This document shows, piece after piece, positions 17,084-25,689 of a stretch of 36,312 bases of DNA. The DNA is from Candidatus Bipolaricaulota bacterium (GTDB lineage Bacteria > Bipolaricaulota > Bipolaricaulia > Bipolaricaulales > Bipolaricaulaceae). How positions within the stretch are numbered: position 1 is the stretch's first letter; every line of letters begins with the position of its first letter. The notes beneath the pieces were generated by a model. The model was not told the origin of the DNA. It saw only the letters and a program-made list of their open reading frames with translations, and searched no databases. The stretch lies in assembly GCA_025060415.1 (NCBI GenBank), contig JANXBT010000001.1:1-36312 (forward strand), given 5' to 3'. Made by a program: the position numbers and the translations under genes.

Positions 17084-17869
17084 ATGCTCGCGCTGGACTT
17101 GTCGGGGAAAAAGGCCCTGGTGATGGGCGTGGCCAACGAGCGGAGCCTGGCCTACGCCATCGCCCAAAAGCTCCGGGCGGCCGGGGCGGAGCTGGCCCTC
17201 AGCTACCAGGCGGAGCGGCTTCGGCCGGAACTGGAAAGGCTCGCCCAGGCCCTGGGCGGCGCCCTCCTCTTCCAGGCCGATGTGACCAAGGACGAGGAGC
17301 TCGACGCCCTGTTCCAGGGGATCGGCGCGGCCTGGGGCCACCTCGATTACCTCGTGCACTCCCTGGCCTTCGCCCCGCGGGAGGCCTTCGCGGGGAGGTT
17401 TTTGGACACGCGCCGGGAGGACTGGCGGGTCGCCCTGGAGGTCTCCGCCTACTCCCTGGTGGCCGTGGCCCGGCGGGCCGAGCCCCTCCTCCGCGAGGGC
17501 GGCGCCCTCCTCACCCTCACCTACTACGCCAGCGAGAAGGTCGTGCCCCACTACAACGTGATGGCCGCGGCCAAGGCCGCCCTGGAAGCGAGCGTGCGCT
17601 ACCTGGCCTACGAGCTCGGCCCCAAGGGGATCCGAGTGAACGCGATCTCCGCGGGGCCGGTGCGCACCGTGGCCGCCCGCAGCATCCCCGGGTTCGCCAC
17701 CCTCTACGAGCAGGTCGGGAAGCTCGCGCCCCTGGGCCGCAACGTGACCCAGGAGGAGGTGGGCAACGCCGGGCTCTTCCTGCTCTCCCCCTGGGCGAGC
17801 GGGATCACCGGCGCGGTCCTCTTTGTGGACGCCGGCTACCACATCCTGGGGGCGCTCCCCGGGGCGTGA
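17084..17869 (+). CDS. fabI: Enoyl-[acyl-carrier-protein] reductase (NADH) FabI
   Basis: A 261-residue enoyl-ACP reductase for the last step of each fatty-acid elongation cycle. The Rossmann motif GVANERSLAYAIA (15-27) is the FabI form of the dinucleotide site. The active site is Tyr147 (LTYYASEK) and Tyr157-x6-Lys164 (YNVMAAAK), the spacing of FabI rather than other short-chain dehydrogenases. Substrate-loop residues around AARSIPGF are present. Probably leaderless: a -10 box precedes ATG by six bases. mutS2 starts one base after the stop. Confidence 0.96.
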   Translation: MLALDLSGKKALVMGVANERSLAYAIAQKLRAAGAELALSYQAERLRPELERLAQALGGALLFQADVTKDEELDALFQGIGAAWGHLDYLVHSLAFAPREAFAGRFLDTRREDWRVALEVSAYSLVAVARRAEPLLREGGALLTLTYYASEKVVPHYNVMAAAKAALEASVRYLAYELGPKGIRVNAISAGPVRTVAARSIPGFATLYEQVGKLAPLGRNVTQEEVGNAGLFLLSPWASGITGAVLFVDAGYHILGALPGA

Positions 17870-17870
17870 G

Positions 17871-20171
17871 ATGGCGGAGGTGCTGAACGCCCGCACCCTG
17901 CGGGACCTGGAGCTGGCCAAGGTCCTGGAGCTGGTGGCCCGGGAGGCGGCCTCGCCGCTGGGGGCGGAGGTCGTGCGGGCCCTGAGGCCCCAGGCGGACC
18001 GGGCGTGGGTGGAGCGGGAGTTCCGGCGGGTGGAGGAGATGGTGGAGGCCGTGCGGGGCGGCTTCTCCCCCGGCCCCCTCCACGACCTGCGCCCCCTCCT
18101 GGCCGAGGCCCGGGAACACGGGATCCTCGCCCCCCAGGACTTCCTGCCCATCGCGGAGACGCTCGAGGCCGCCCTGGGCGTCCGCCAGGCCCTGCAGGGC
18201 CCCCGCCACCCCGAGCTCGCCGCCCTGGCCCAACGGCTTTCGGACCAAACCCCGCTCCTCCGCCGGATCTGGCGGGCCATCGACGAGCGCGGGGAGATCC
18301 GGCCCGACGCCACGCCCAAGCTCCGGGCCCTCCTGGAGGAGCGCCGAAAGCTCACGGAGGAGATCCAGGAGACCCTGCGCCGCTTCCTCCACCACCACCG
18401 CGAGCACGTCCAGGACGCGGTGATCACCCAGCGGGGCGGCCGGTTCGTGGTGCCCTTGAAGACCGGGGCCCGGGCGCTGGGCGTGGTGGTCCACGAGACC
18501 TCCGGCAGCGGCCAGACCCTGTTCGCCGAGCCCGCCGAGGCCGTGCCCCTCAACAACCGCCTGCGCGCCGTGGAGGACGAGCTCGATCGGGAGCGCCACC
18601 GGATCCTCGCCGAGCTCACCGGCCTCCTTTTGCAGGAGAGCGCGGCCATCGAGGAGGACCTCCGCATCCTCGCCTCCTTGGACGGGCTGTTCGCCCGGGC
18701 CCGGTTCGCCCTGCGCTGGAACGCCGCGATCCCCACGTTCACCGACGAGCCCCAGCTCGTGCTGGAGGAGGCCCGCCACCCCCTGTTGGGGGACCGCGCG
18801 GTCCCCATTTCCCTGGCGTTTGGCGGGGAAAAGCCCGTGGCGGTGATCACCGGGCCCAACACGGGCGGGAAGACCGTGACCCTGAAGACGATCGGCCTCT
18901 TCTGCGCCCTGGCCCAGGCGGGGATCCCCATCCCCGCCAGCCCCCGCACGGTCCTCCCCTTCCTGGAGAAGATCCGCTCCGACATCGGGGAGGAGCAGTC
19001 CATCGAGCAGAGCCTCTCCACCTTCTCCTCGCACATGCGCAACATCATCGAGATCCTTTCCGAGACGGACGAGCGGACGCTGGTGCTTTTGGACGAACTT
19101 GGGGCGGGCACGGACCCCCAGGAGGGGGCGGCCCTGGCCCTGGCCCTCCTGGAAAAGCTCCTGGAGATCGGGTGCCTGGCGGCCGTGGCCACCCACCTCA
19201 CCCCCGTCAAGCTCTTCGCCCTCGCCCATCCCCGCGTCCTCTCCTGCTCCATGGAGTTCGACCTGGAGACCCTGGCCCCCACCTACCGCGTGCTGCCGGG
19301 GGTGCCCGGGCGCTCCTGCGCCCTCCTGGTGGCCGAGCGGCTGGGCCTTCCCCGCGAGCTGGTGGAGCGGGCCCGGGCCAAGCTCTCCTCCGGGGAGATC
19401 CGGGCGGAGGAGATCATCGAGGAGCTGGCGCGGGAGCGGGCCGCGGCCCGCCGGCTGCGCGCCAACCTCGAGGCCGAACGGGAGGCGCTGCGCAAGCTCC
19501 GCGCCGAGTACGAAAAGCGCGTGCAAGCGCTGCGCGAAAAAAAGGTGGAGTTCCTGGACCGGGAGCTCAAAAAGCTCGAGGAGGAGATCCGCGCGGCGCG
19601 CAAGGAGCTGGCGGAGCTCATCGCCCAGGCCCGGCAGGCCCAGACCGCCGAGGCCCGGCGGGAGGTCCTGCGCCGGGTGGAGGCGCTGGCGGAGAGGGTT
19701 CCCGAGGCGGTGGCGGAGCCGCCGCGCCGGGCCCCGCGCCCCCTGCGGGTGGGCGACACGGTGCGGGTGGGACCCAACGGCCCCCTGGGGACCCTCCTGG
19801 CCCTGGCGGGCGAGGAGGCCGAGGTGGAGGTGCGGGGGAAGCGCGTCACTCTGCCCCTTTCCGCCCTCGTCCCGGCGGAGGCCCCGCCGGCCCCCGCCCC
19901 CAAGCCCTTCGTCCCCATCCCCCAAACGGTGGAGCTGGAGCTTTCCGTGCGCGGCCTCTCCGCGGAGGAGGCCCTGCGCCAGGTGGACCTCTGGCTGGAC
20001 CGACTCCTGCGCGCGGGCTTCACCCAAGGCCGCATTGTCCACGGCCGCGGCACGGGCGTCCTGCGCCAGCGCATCCATGAACACCTGAGGACCCTGCCCT
20101 TCGTGAAGGACTTCCGCCTCGCCCCTCCCGAGGAGGGCGGGGACGGGGTCACCCTCGTCACCCTCGGCTAG
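17871..20171 (+). CDS. mutS2: Endonuclease/ATPase MutS2
   Basis: A 766-residue MutS2, which suppresses recombination and also acts on collided ribosomes in some bacteria. It lacks the MutS mismatch-recognition domain. In order: core/lever region (1-310), Walker A GPNTGGKT (328-335), the segment around EKIRSDIGEEQSIEQSLSTF, Walker B LVLLDELGAGTDPQEG, a long coiled coil (about 510-610, rich in Glu/Lys/Arg) and a C-terminal Smr domain (ELSVRGLSAEEAL...RIVHGRGTGVLRQ, about 690-766). The HGRGTG motif of the Smr nuclease is intact. It starts one base after fabI, so it is cotranscribed; the ribosome site is weak (GGGGCGTGAG). The start MAEVLNARTL matches the family. Confidence 0.97.
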   Translation: MAEVLNARTLRDLELAKVLELVAREAASPLGAEVVRALRPQADRAWVEREFRRVEEMVEAVRGGFSPGPLHDLRPLLAEAREHGILAPQDFLPIAETLEAALGVRQALQGPRHPELAALAQRLSDQTPLLRRIWRAIDERGEIRPDATPKLRALLEERRKLTEEIQETLRRFLHHHREHVQDAVITQRGGRFVVPLKTGARALGVVVHETSGSGQTLFAEPAEAVPLNNRLRAVEDELDRERHRILAELTGLLLQESAAIEEDLRILASLDGLFARARFALRWNAAIPTFTDEPQLVLEEARHPLLGDRAVPISLAFGGEKPVAVITGPNTGGKTVTLKTIGLFCALAQAGIPIPASPRTVLPFLEKIRSDIGEEQSIEQSLSTFSSHMRNIIEILSETDERTLVLLDELGAGTDPQEGAALALALLEKLLEIGCLAAVATHLTPVKLFALAHPRVLSCSMEFDLETLAPTYRVLPGVPGRSCALLVAERLGLPRELVERARAKLSSGEIRAEEIIEELARERAAARRLRANLEAEREALRKLRAEYEKRVQALREKKVEFLDRELKKLEEEIRAARKELAELIAQARQAQTAEARREVLRRVEALAERVPEAVAEPPRRAPRPLRVGDTVRVGPNGPLGTLLALAGEEAEVEVRGKRVTLPLSALVPAEAPPAPAPKPFVPIPQTVELELSVRGLSAEEALRQVDLWLDRLLRAGFTQGRIVHGRGTGVLRQRIHEHLRTLPFVKDFRLAPPEEGGDGVTLVTLG

Positions 20172-20216
20172 GAACCCCCCGCGCCCAGGCGGTGTACCTT
20201 GCCCAGGAGGTGGACG

Positions 20217-21134
20217 ATGCGCCGCTTTGGGCTTCTCTTTGTGGGCCTTGGTTTCCTCGCCCTCGGGGTTTGGGGGAAGACCGTGGCCGTGGCCCCCTTC
20301 GCCGACCGGGGGAGCGGCCTGGTGGGGGTGGACTTCGGCCTCGCGGAGATGCTGGAGGGGAAGCTGCGGGAGGCGGGGGTCCCCGTGATCCCGGCCCGGG
20401 CCCTGGAGAGCTTCCGGCTGGGCCAGAACCTGCCGCGCACGCCGGAAACCTGGAAGCAGGCCGCCGCCGCCCTCAACGCCGACCTCCTCCTCTTGGGCAC
20501 GCTCGAGGGCCTGCACACCGCCCAGATCTCCCTGACCCTGGGGTTCCTGGTGCTCCAGGGGGTGAACGCCCAGGCCGAGGTGTCCCTCGTGGTTTGGGAG
20601 GTGGCCCGCGGCCAAGCCTTGGCCACGTTCCGGGAGAAGGGCACGGGCCAGGGCCAGGCCACCGCTTCCTTCCGGTTGTTCTTCGCCCTGCCCTGGGACG
20701 TGTGCGCAGGAGGGTTCCGCACCAGCAAACCTGTGTACCTCCAGGGCGAGCCCGTGATCCTAGGCTACCTCGACCCCACCCCGCCCAACGCCTTCTATGT
20801 GACCGTGCGCCCGCAGGCCTCCCTGCTTCCTGTTTGGACTTCGCCCCACGAGGCCTCCGCGGTCGATGCGCCGTGCGTGAAGTGGACTTGGGACGGCTAC
20901 GTGGGCGGGGTGCCCGCGGAGCCCGGGCTGTACGTGGCCGAGCTGCGCGACGCCGCGCACAACCTGCTGGCCACCCGCACGTTCGAGATCCAGGGAATTT
21001 TTGCGGGCTGGGCGATGGAGCTGCGGCTGGGCGCGCCGGAGTTCGCCGGCACCGCCTGGCACCAGGCCCTGCAGGCCGCCCTGGACGCCCTGGTGGCCAA
21101 ACTCCTCCCCCTGCTCCAGGAAAAGCGGGGTTAG
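20217..21134 (+). CDS. Secreted TolB/CsgG-N-like protein of unknown function
   Basis: About 305 residues with a signal peptide (MRRFGLLFVGLGFLALGVWG). ATG 20217 is chosen because AGGAGGTGG lies three bases upstream. After the signal, KTVAVAPFADRGSG...EMLEGKLREAGVPVI and LNADLLLLGTLEGL resemble the N-terminal domain shared by TolB, CsgG and LpoB-type envelope proteins. The second half has a beta-rich part with PVYLQGEPVILGYLDP and GLYVAELRDAAHNLLATRTF, like a FlgD/Ig-type fold. I do not recognise a characterised relative. It stands alone between mutS2 and the metal importer, with its own ribosome site and a terminator downstream. A periplasmic or envelope role is likely but inferred. Confidence 0.75.
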   Translation: MRRFGLLFVGLGFLALGVWGKTVAVAPFADRGSGLVGVDFGLAEMLEGKLREAGVPVIPARALESFRLGQNLPRTPETWKQAAAALNADLLLLGTLEGLHTAQISLTLGFLVLQGVNAQAEVSLVVWEVARGQALATFREKGTGQGQATASFRLFFALPWDVCAGGFRTSKPVYLQGEPVILGYLDPTPPNAFYVTVRPQASLLPVWTSPHEASAVDAPCVKWTWDGYVGGVPAEPGLYVAELRDAAHNLLATRTFEIQGIFAGWAMELRLGAPEFAGTAWHQALQAALDALVAKLLPLLQEKRG

Positions 21135-21153
21135 TTCGGCCCCCTTCGGTTTA

Positions 21154-21187
21154 GGGACGGCCCCGCCTGGGGCCGTCCCCTTTCCTT
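21154..21187 (+). terminator. Terminator after the TolB/CsgG-N-like gene
   Basis: GGGACGGCCCC / GGGGCCGTCCC is a perfect 11-bp stem with a 4-base loop, followed by a pyrimidine run (CTTTCCTT). The U tract is imperfect but the stem is very stable. Confidence 0.7.
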
Positions 21188-21213
21188 GCGCCGCAGGAAA
21201 GGCGAGGTAAGCT
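21186..21213 (+). promoter_or_regulatory. Possible promoter of the metal importer operon
   Basis: TTGCGC (21186-21191), 16-base spacer, TAAGCT (21208-21213), then nine bases to ATG 21223. The -10 is weak. No Zur- or MntR-like palindrome was recognised. Confidence 0.35.
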
Positions 21214-21222
21214 GCATTGGGC

Positions 21223-22071
21223 ATGCGCTTTGTGCTCCTTGCTCTGGCCCTGTGGGGAGGGGGTGGGGGCGCCGCCCCGCTCCTTTTGGGCACCACGCCC
21301 GTGGTGGCCGACGTGGTGGCCCAGGTGGCCGGCCCGGCCTTCCTTGTGGAGCCCCTCATCCCCGCCGGGGTCGACCCCCACGCGTTCGAGCTCACCCCCA
21401 GGGACCTGCAAAGGCTCCTCCAGGCGGCCCTGATCTTCCAAAACGGAGCGGGCCTCGAGGCCGGCCTCGCCCCCTTCCTCGACCTCCCGGAGGTGCGGGC
21501 CAAGGTGGTCGACCTCTCCGCCGGCCTCCCCCTCCTGGAGGGGGCGGAGGGGGAGCCGGACCCCCACGTGTGGTGGGATCCCACCCTCGTGGCCCGCTGG
21601 GTGGAGCGGGTCCGCGACGTCCTGAGCGCCCACTTCCCGCAGGAGGCCCAGGGGTTTGCGGAGCGGGCCTCCCGCTACCTGCAGGAGCTGGCCGCCTTGG
21701 ACGCCTGGATCCGCGAGGCGGTGGAGGGGATCCCTCCGGAGCGCCGGCTCCTCGTCACGGACCACCTCGTGCTCGGCTACTTCGCCCGGCGCTACGGGTT
21801 CCGCGTGGTGGGCGCCCTCATCCCCTCTGTGGAGACCCTGGCGGAGCCCTCGCCCCAGGAAATCGCGGCCTTGGAGGGGACGATCCGCGCGTGGGGCATC
21901 CCCGCGATCTTCGTGAGCACCCCCGTCCCGTCGGCGCTGGCCCTGCGCGTGGCCCGGGACACCGGCGCGCGCCTCGTGGCCCTGCCCATGGAGGGCCCGC
22001 CGGAGGGGGGCGGCTACCTCGCGATGATGCGGGAGGCCGTGCGCCGCCTTGTGGAAGCCCTAAGCCCATGA
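21223..22071 (+). CDS. Metal ABC transporter substrate-binding protein (ZnuA/MntC-like)
   Basis: A 282-residue exported binding protein of the cluster 9 metal family. A short signal (MRFVLLALALWGGGG) leads to the mature lobe. Likely ligands are His in VDPHAFELTP (about 50), His in DPHVWWDP (about 115), the His of VTDHLVLGYFARRYG (about 180) and an acidic residue late in the C-lobe. The usual His-rich loop of zinc-specific ZnuA is absent, so zinc, manganese or iron remain possible. ATG 21223 is used; TTG 21217 is also feasible, with GAGGT nearby. The stop overlaps the ATPase start (ATGA). Confidence 0.88.
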   Translation: MRFVLLALALWGGGGGAAPLLLGTTPVVADVVAQVAGPAFLVEPLIPAGVDPHAFELTPRDLQRLLQAALIFQNGAGLEAGLAPFLDLPEVRAKVVDLSAGLPLLEGAEGEPDPHVWWDPTLVARWVERVRDVLSAHFPQEAQGFAERASRYLQELAALDAWIREAVEGIPPERRLLVTDHLVLGYFARRYGFRVVGALIPSVETLAEPSPQEIAALEGTIRAWGIPAIFVSTPVPSALALRVARDTGARLVALPMEGPPEGGGYLAMMREAVRRLVEALSP

Positions 22072-22880
22072 GCGCGCGGTGCCCGGGCACGGCCCACCTC
22101 CCGGAGGCGCCGGCCCTGGTGGTGCGGGACCTGCGCGTCCTGCGCCACGGACGCCCGGCCCTGGAGGGGGTGTCCTTCACCTTGGCGCGGGGCGAGCGCC
22201 TGGCCGTGGTGGGGCCCAACGGCGCGGGGAAGACCACGCTCCTTTTGGCCCTCGCGGGGCTGGTGCGGCCCCAGGCCGGGGAGGTGCGGGTGTTCGGGGC
22301 GCCGCCCGGCCGGCACCTGTGCCTGGCCTACCTGCCCCAGCGGCCCGCCGTGGAGTGGAACTTCCCGGCCACCGTGCTGGACGTGGCGCTCATGGGGCGC
22401 GTGGGGCACGCTGGCCTCTTCCGCCGCCTGACCGCCCGCGACCGCGCCAAGGCCTGGGAGGCCCTGGAACGGGTGGGCTTGGCCGCCCTGGCCCACCGGC
22501 CCATCCGCGAGCTCTCCGGAGGCGAGCAGCAACGTCTGTTCCTCGCCCGGGCCCTGGCCCAGGAGGCCGCCCTCCTCCTCCTCGACGAGCCCCTCACCGG
22601 CCTCGATGCCCCCGCCCAGGAGGGGATCCTGGCCCTCCTCGCCGAGCTGGCCCGGGGCGGCATCACGGCGGTGGTGGCCCTGCACGAGCTGGATCTCGTG
22701 GCCCAGCACTTCCCCTTGGCCCTGCTTTTGCGCGTCCGGCCCCTCGCCTGGGGGCCACCCGCCCGCGCGTTCACCCCCGAAGCCCTACGCGCCGCCTACG
22801 GCACCGCCCTCCACCTCCTGCCGGTCCCGGAGGGGACGCTGGCCCTGGGCGAGGCCTGCTGCCCCAAGGAGCAGGGATGA
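22068..22880 (+). CDS. Metal ABC transporter ATP-binding protein (ZnuC/MntB-like)
   Basis: A 270-residue ATPase subunit. Walker A GPNGAGKT (49-56), Q-loop LPQRPAVEWNFP, signature LSGGEQQRLFLARALAQ, Walker B LLLLDEPLTGLD and H-loop VALHELD are all intact. WNFPATVLDVALMGR is typical of the manganese/zinc family. The first 17 residues (SARCPGTAHLPEAP) are an extra tail before the conserved beta strand. ATG 22068 overlaps the binding-protein stop, and the stop overlaps the permease ATG (both ATGA), so the three genes are tightly coupled. Confidence 0.93.
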   Translation: MSARCPGTAHLPEAPALVVRDLRVLRHGRPALEGVSFTLARGERLAVVGPNGAGKTTLLLALAGLVRPQAGEVRVFGAPPGRHLCLAYLPQRPAVEWNFPATVLDVALMGRVGHAGLFRRLTARDRAKAWEALERVGLAALAHRPIRELSGGEQQRLFLARALAQEAALLLLDEPLTGLDAPAQEGILALLAELARGGITAVVALHELDLVAQHFPLALLLRVRPLAWGPPARAFTPEALRAAYGTALHLLPVPEGTLALGEACCPKEQG

Positions 22881-23695
22881 GCCCGCTGGACTTCTTCCGC
22901 ATTCCCTTGCAGCACGCGTTTTTCGTGCGGGCCGTGCTCGCCGCGGTGTGCGCCGCCGCAGCCTGCGCTACCGTGGGCACCTTCCTCGTGCTGCGGGGCA
23001 TGACCTTCTTCGGCGACGCCCTGGCCCACGCCGTGCTGCCGGGGGTGGCGCTGGGGTACCTCCTGCACCGGGGCTCCCGCGCCGCTGTGTTCGGGTGGGC
23101 CCTGGGAACGGCCGTCCTCGCCAGCCTGGGCATCGGCTGGGTGGGCCGGCGCGGCCGCCTTAAGGAGGACACGGCCATCGGCATCGTGTTCGTGGGCCTC
23201 TTCGCCCTAGGGATCGGCCTCATCTCCACCGTGCGCGGCTACGCCGTGGACCTCGTGCACTTCCTGTTCGGAAACGTTTTGGCCGTGACGCCCTTCGATC
23301 TTTACTGGGTGGCGGGGCTGAGCGCAGGGGTGATCCTAGTGGTGCTGGGCTTTTACAAGGAGCTCGCGTTGGCCACGTTCGATCCGCTGTTTGCCCGGAC
23401 GCTCCGGCTTCCCACGGAGTTCCTGCGGTACCTGCTGCTGGTTTTGGCGGCGGTGACGGTGGTCACGGCCCTGCGGGTGGTGGGGGTGGCGTTGGCGTTG
23501 GCCATGCTGGTGGTGCCGCCGGCCACCGGGCTCCTTTTGGGCCGGCGCCTGCCCGTGGCCCTGGCCTTGGCCCTGCTCTTTGCCGTCCTGTCCGGATTTT
23601 TCGGGCTTTTCCTGTCCTACTACGCGGGCATGGCCCCCGGCGCCGCCGTGGTCCTCGTGGCCACCGCCTTTTTCCTCCTCGCCCTCCTCCGATAA
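22877..23695 (+). CDS. Metal ABC transporter permease (ZnuB/MntA-like)
   Basis: A 272-residue membrane permease of the ABC-3 family. It has about eight or nine hydrophobic segments and the family motif LRGMTFFGDALAHAVLPGVALGY near residue 40, followed by GLISTVRGYAVDLVHFLFGNVLAVT and the late ALRVVGVALALAMLVVPPATG. With the two genes upstream it completes an importer for Zn or Mn. AAGGAG precedes ATG 22877. Its stop TAA lies within the -10 box proposed for uvrC. Confidence 0.93.
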   Translation: MSPLDFFRIPLQHAFFVRAVLAAVCAAAACATVGTFLVLRGMTFFGDALAHAVLPGVALGYLLHRGSRAAVFGWALGTAVLASLGIGWVGRRGRLKEDTAIGIVFVGLFALGIGLISTVRGYAVDLVHFLFGNVLAVTPFDLYWVAGLSAGVILVVLGFYKELALATFDPLFARTLRLPTEFLRYLLLVLAAVTVVTALRVVGVALALAMLVVPPATGLLLGRRLPVALALALLFAVLSGFFGLFLSYYAGMAPGAAVVLVATAFFLLALLR

Positions 23696-23696
23696 T
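23691..23696 (+). promoter_or_regulatory. -10 box (GATAAT) of uvrC, leaderless type
   Basis: GATAAT overlaps the permease stop and lies seven bases before the uvrC ATG 23704. No ribosome site is seen. A T-rich stretch (about 23669-23674) may serve as a poor -35. Confidence 0.5.
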
Positions 23697-23703
23697 TGGG
23701 CGG

Positions 23704-25536
23704 ATGTCCGAGGCCCTGCGCCAGAAGGTCCAAACCCTGCCCAAGGCCCCGGGGGTGTACCTCTTCCGCGGGCCCCAGGGGGAGGTGCTCTATGTGGGCA
23801 AGGCCTCCTCCCTGCGGGACCGGGTGCGCCAGTACTTCCAGGCCGACCCCCTCCTCTCCCCCAAGATCCGCAAGCTGCTGGCCCTGGCCCAGGACGTGGA
23901 GGTGGTGCTCACCGGCTCGGAAGTCGAGGCCCTGATCCTGGAGGACGCCCTCATCAAGAAGTACCGGCCGCCCTTCAACACCCGCCTGCGGGACGACAAG
24001 CGCTACCCCTACATCAAGATCACGAACGAGCGCTTCCCCCGCATCACGGTGGTGCGCCGGCTGGAGGGCGACGGGGCCCGTTACTTCGGCCCCTACACCT
24101 CGCCCCAGGCCATGCGCCGGGCCCTGAAGCTGGCGCACAAACTCTTCCCCATTCGGCCCTGCAACCTGCCTGTGGGCGAAAAGCTCTACCCTCGGCCCTG
24201 CTTGTACTACCACATCGGCCGCTGCGCCGGCCCCTGCGCAGGATTGGTTAGCCCAGAAGAGTACCGACGCCACGTGGAGGGCGCGGCCCTCCTTTTTCAG
24301 GGGCGGGTGGAAGAGGTCCTCGCCCGCCTGAGGGAGGAGATGCGGAGGGCGGCGGAAGAGGAGCGCTTCGAGCACGCGGCGCGCCTGCGCGACCAGATCC
24401 AGGCCCTGGAGCGGATCCGCGAGCGGCAGGTCGTGGCCCTCCCCGAGCTCGTGGACTTGGACGCCGTGGGGATCGCGGTGGAGGAGAACCGCGGCTATGG
24501 GGTGGTGCTCCTGGTGCGGGCGGGGAGGCTTTTGGGCCGCGAGGGCTTCGCCCTCACCCTCCCCGAGAACTCCACCCCGGAGGAGGCCCTGAGCGAATTC
24601 CTCGACCAGTACTACACCCGCACCACGGCCATCCCCGAGGAGGTCCTCCTCCCCTTCCCGATCCCCGAGGAGGAGGCCCTGCTTGCGTACCTGCGGCGGA
24701 AGCGCGGGGGAAAGGTGGAGGCCCTGGTGCCCAAGGGCGGGGAGCGGAAGGCCTTGGTGGACCTGGCCCAGCGCAACGCCGCCCTCGCCCTGCGGCGCGC
24801 GGAGGTGGAAACCGCCCCGCCCGAGGAAGAGGCCCTGGAGGCCCTGAGCGAGGCCCTGGACCTCACAGTCCGGCCCTGGCGCATCGAGGCCTTCGACATC
24901 TCCAACCTCCAAGGGCAGGAGGCCACGGGGTCCATGGTGGTGTTCGTGGGCGGAAAACCCCGGCCGGATCAATACCGCCGATTCCGGGTGCACTTGGTAG
25001 GCAAGCCCGACGACTACGCCATGATGGCGGAGGTCCTGCGCCGCCGCTTCGCCCACGCCCTCGCCGAGCTCGCCGACCCCGCCCTCTCCGCCAAAAAGTT
25101 CTCGGACCTCCCCGACCTCGTCCTGGTGGACGGGGGGAAGGGCCAGCTCCATGTGGCCCAAAGGGTCCTCCAGGAGTTCGGGCTTTCGGGGATCGAGGTG
25201 GCGGCCCTGGCCAAGAAGGAGGAGCTCGTCTTTGTGCCCAATAAAACCGAGCCCATCAAGCTTCCCGACGATTCCCCCGCCCTCCACCTCCTCCAGAGGA
25301 TCCGCAACGAGGCCCACCGCTTCGCCGTGGAGTACCACCGGAAGCTGAGGGAGCGGCGCACCCTCGCCAGCCTCCTCGATGAGGTCCCGGGGATCGGGGA
25401 AAAACGCAAGCAGCTCCTTCTTTTGCGGTTCGGGTCTCTGGAGGGGCTGCGCCAGGCCAGCCTGGAGGAGCTCCTTTCCGTCCCCGGCCTCCCCCGCAAG
25501 ACCGCGGAGCTCCTCTACAAGGCCCTCCATCCCTGA
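23704..25536 (+). CDS. uvrC: UvrABC system protein C (excinuclease subunit)
   Basis: A 610-residue UvrC that makes both incisions in nucleotide excision repair. The N-terminal GIY-YIG nuclease shows GVYLFRGPQGEVLYVGKASSLRDRV (17-41), and a four-Cys cluster follows (RPCN, RPCLYYHIGRCAGPC, about 150-180). Then come the UVR domain (EERFEHAARLRDQIQALERI, about 220), the RNase H-like nuclease with IEAFDISNLQG and LVLVDGGKGQLH catalytic Asp, and the C-terminal helix-hairpin-helix pair (VPGIGEKRKQLLLLRFGS... SVPGLPRKTAELLYKAL). All domains appear complete. A -10 box lies just before the ATG and there is no Shine-Dalgarno, so it may be leaderless. Confidence 0.97.
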   Translation: MSEALRQKVQTLPKAPGVYLFRGPQGEVLYVGKASSLRDRVRQYFQADPLLSPKIRKLLALAQDVEVVLTGSEVEALILEDALIKKYRPPFNTRLRDDKRYPYIKITNERFPRITVVRRLEGDGARYFGPYTSPQAMRRALKLAHKLFPIRPCNLPVGEKLYPRPCLYYHIGRCAGPCAGLVSPEEYRRHVEGAALLFQGRVEEVLARLREEMRRAAEEERFEHAARLRDQIQALERIRERQVVALPELVDLDAVGIAVEENRGYGVVLLVRAGRLLGREGFALTLPENSTPEEALSEFLDQYYTRTTAIPEEVLLPFPIPEEEALLAYLRRKRGGKVEALVPKGGERKALVDLAQRNAALALRRAEVETAPPEEEALEALSEALDLTVRPWRIEAFDISNLQGQEATGSMVVFVGGKPRPDQYRRFRVHLVGKPDDYAMMAEVLRRRFAHALAELADPALSAKKFSDLPDLVLVDGGKGQLHVAQRVLQEFGLSGIEVAALAKKEELVFVPNKTEPIKLPDDSPALHLLQRIRNEAHRFAVEYHRKLRERRTLASLLDEVPGIGEKRKQLLLLRFGSLEGLRQASLEELLSVPGLPRKTAELLYKALHP

Positions 25537-25561
25537 GCGGGCGCCGGGGGCGGCCCGGAGG

Positions 25562-25584
25562 CCCAAAGCCCCCTTGGGCTTGGG
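25562..25584 (+). terminator. Weak hairpin after uvrC
   Basis: CCCAAAGCCC / GGGCTTGGG pair over nine base pairs with one bulged A and a 4-base loop. No T run follows, so termination would be weak or factor-dependent. A TAAGAT further on (25646-25651) may be the -10 for the M42 gene. Confidence 0.35.
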
Positions 25585-25689
25585 ACCTCGTCCTTCGGCC
25601 CCGTTTCGACCCGCGTAGGCTTAGGGCAAAGGCAGGGGAAGCGGCTAAGATTCCTGGTGGAACGAGTCCGACCGAACAAAAGGAGGAAT

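Noticed and set aside
17048-20615. Long open frames antisense to fabI and mutS2
   Set aside because: Shadows of two well-supported genes; no start site, signal or domain supports them.
21190-21222. Zur or MntR operator before the metal importer
   Set aside because: No palindrome resembling known operators could be seen in the short leader.
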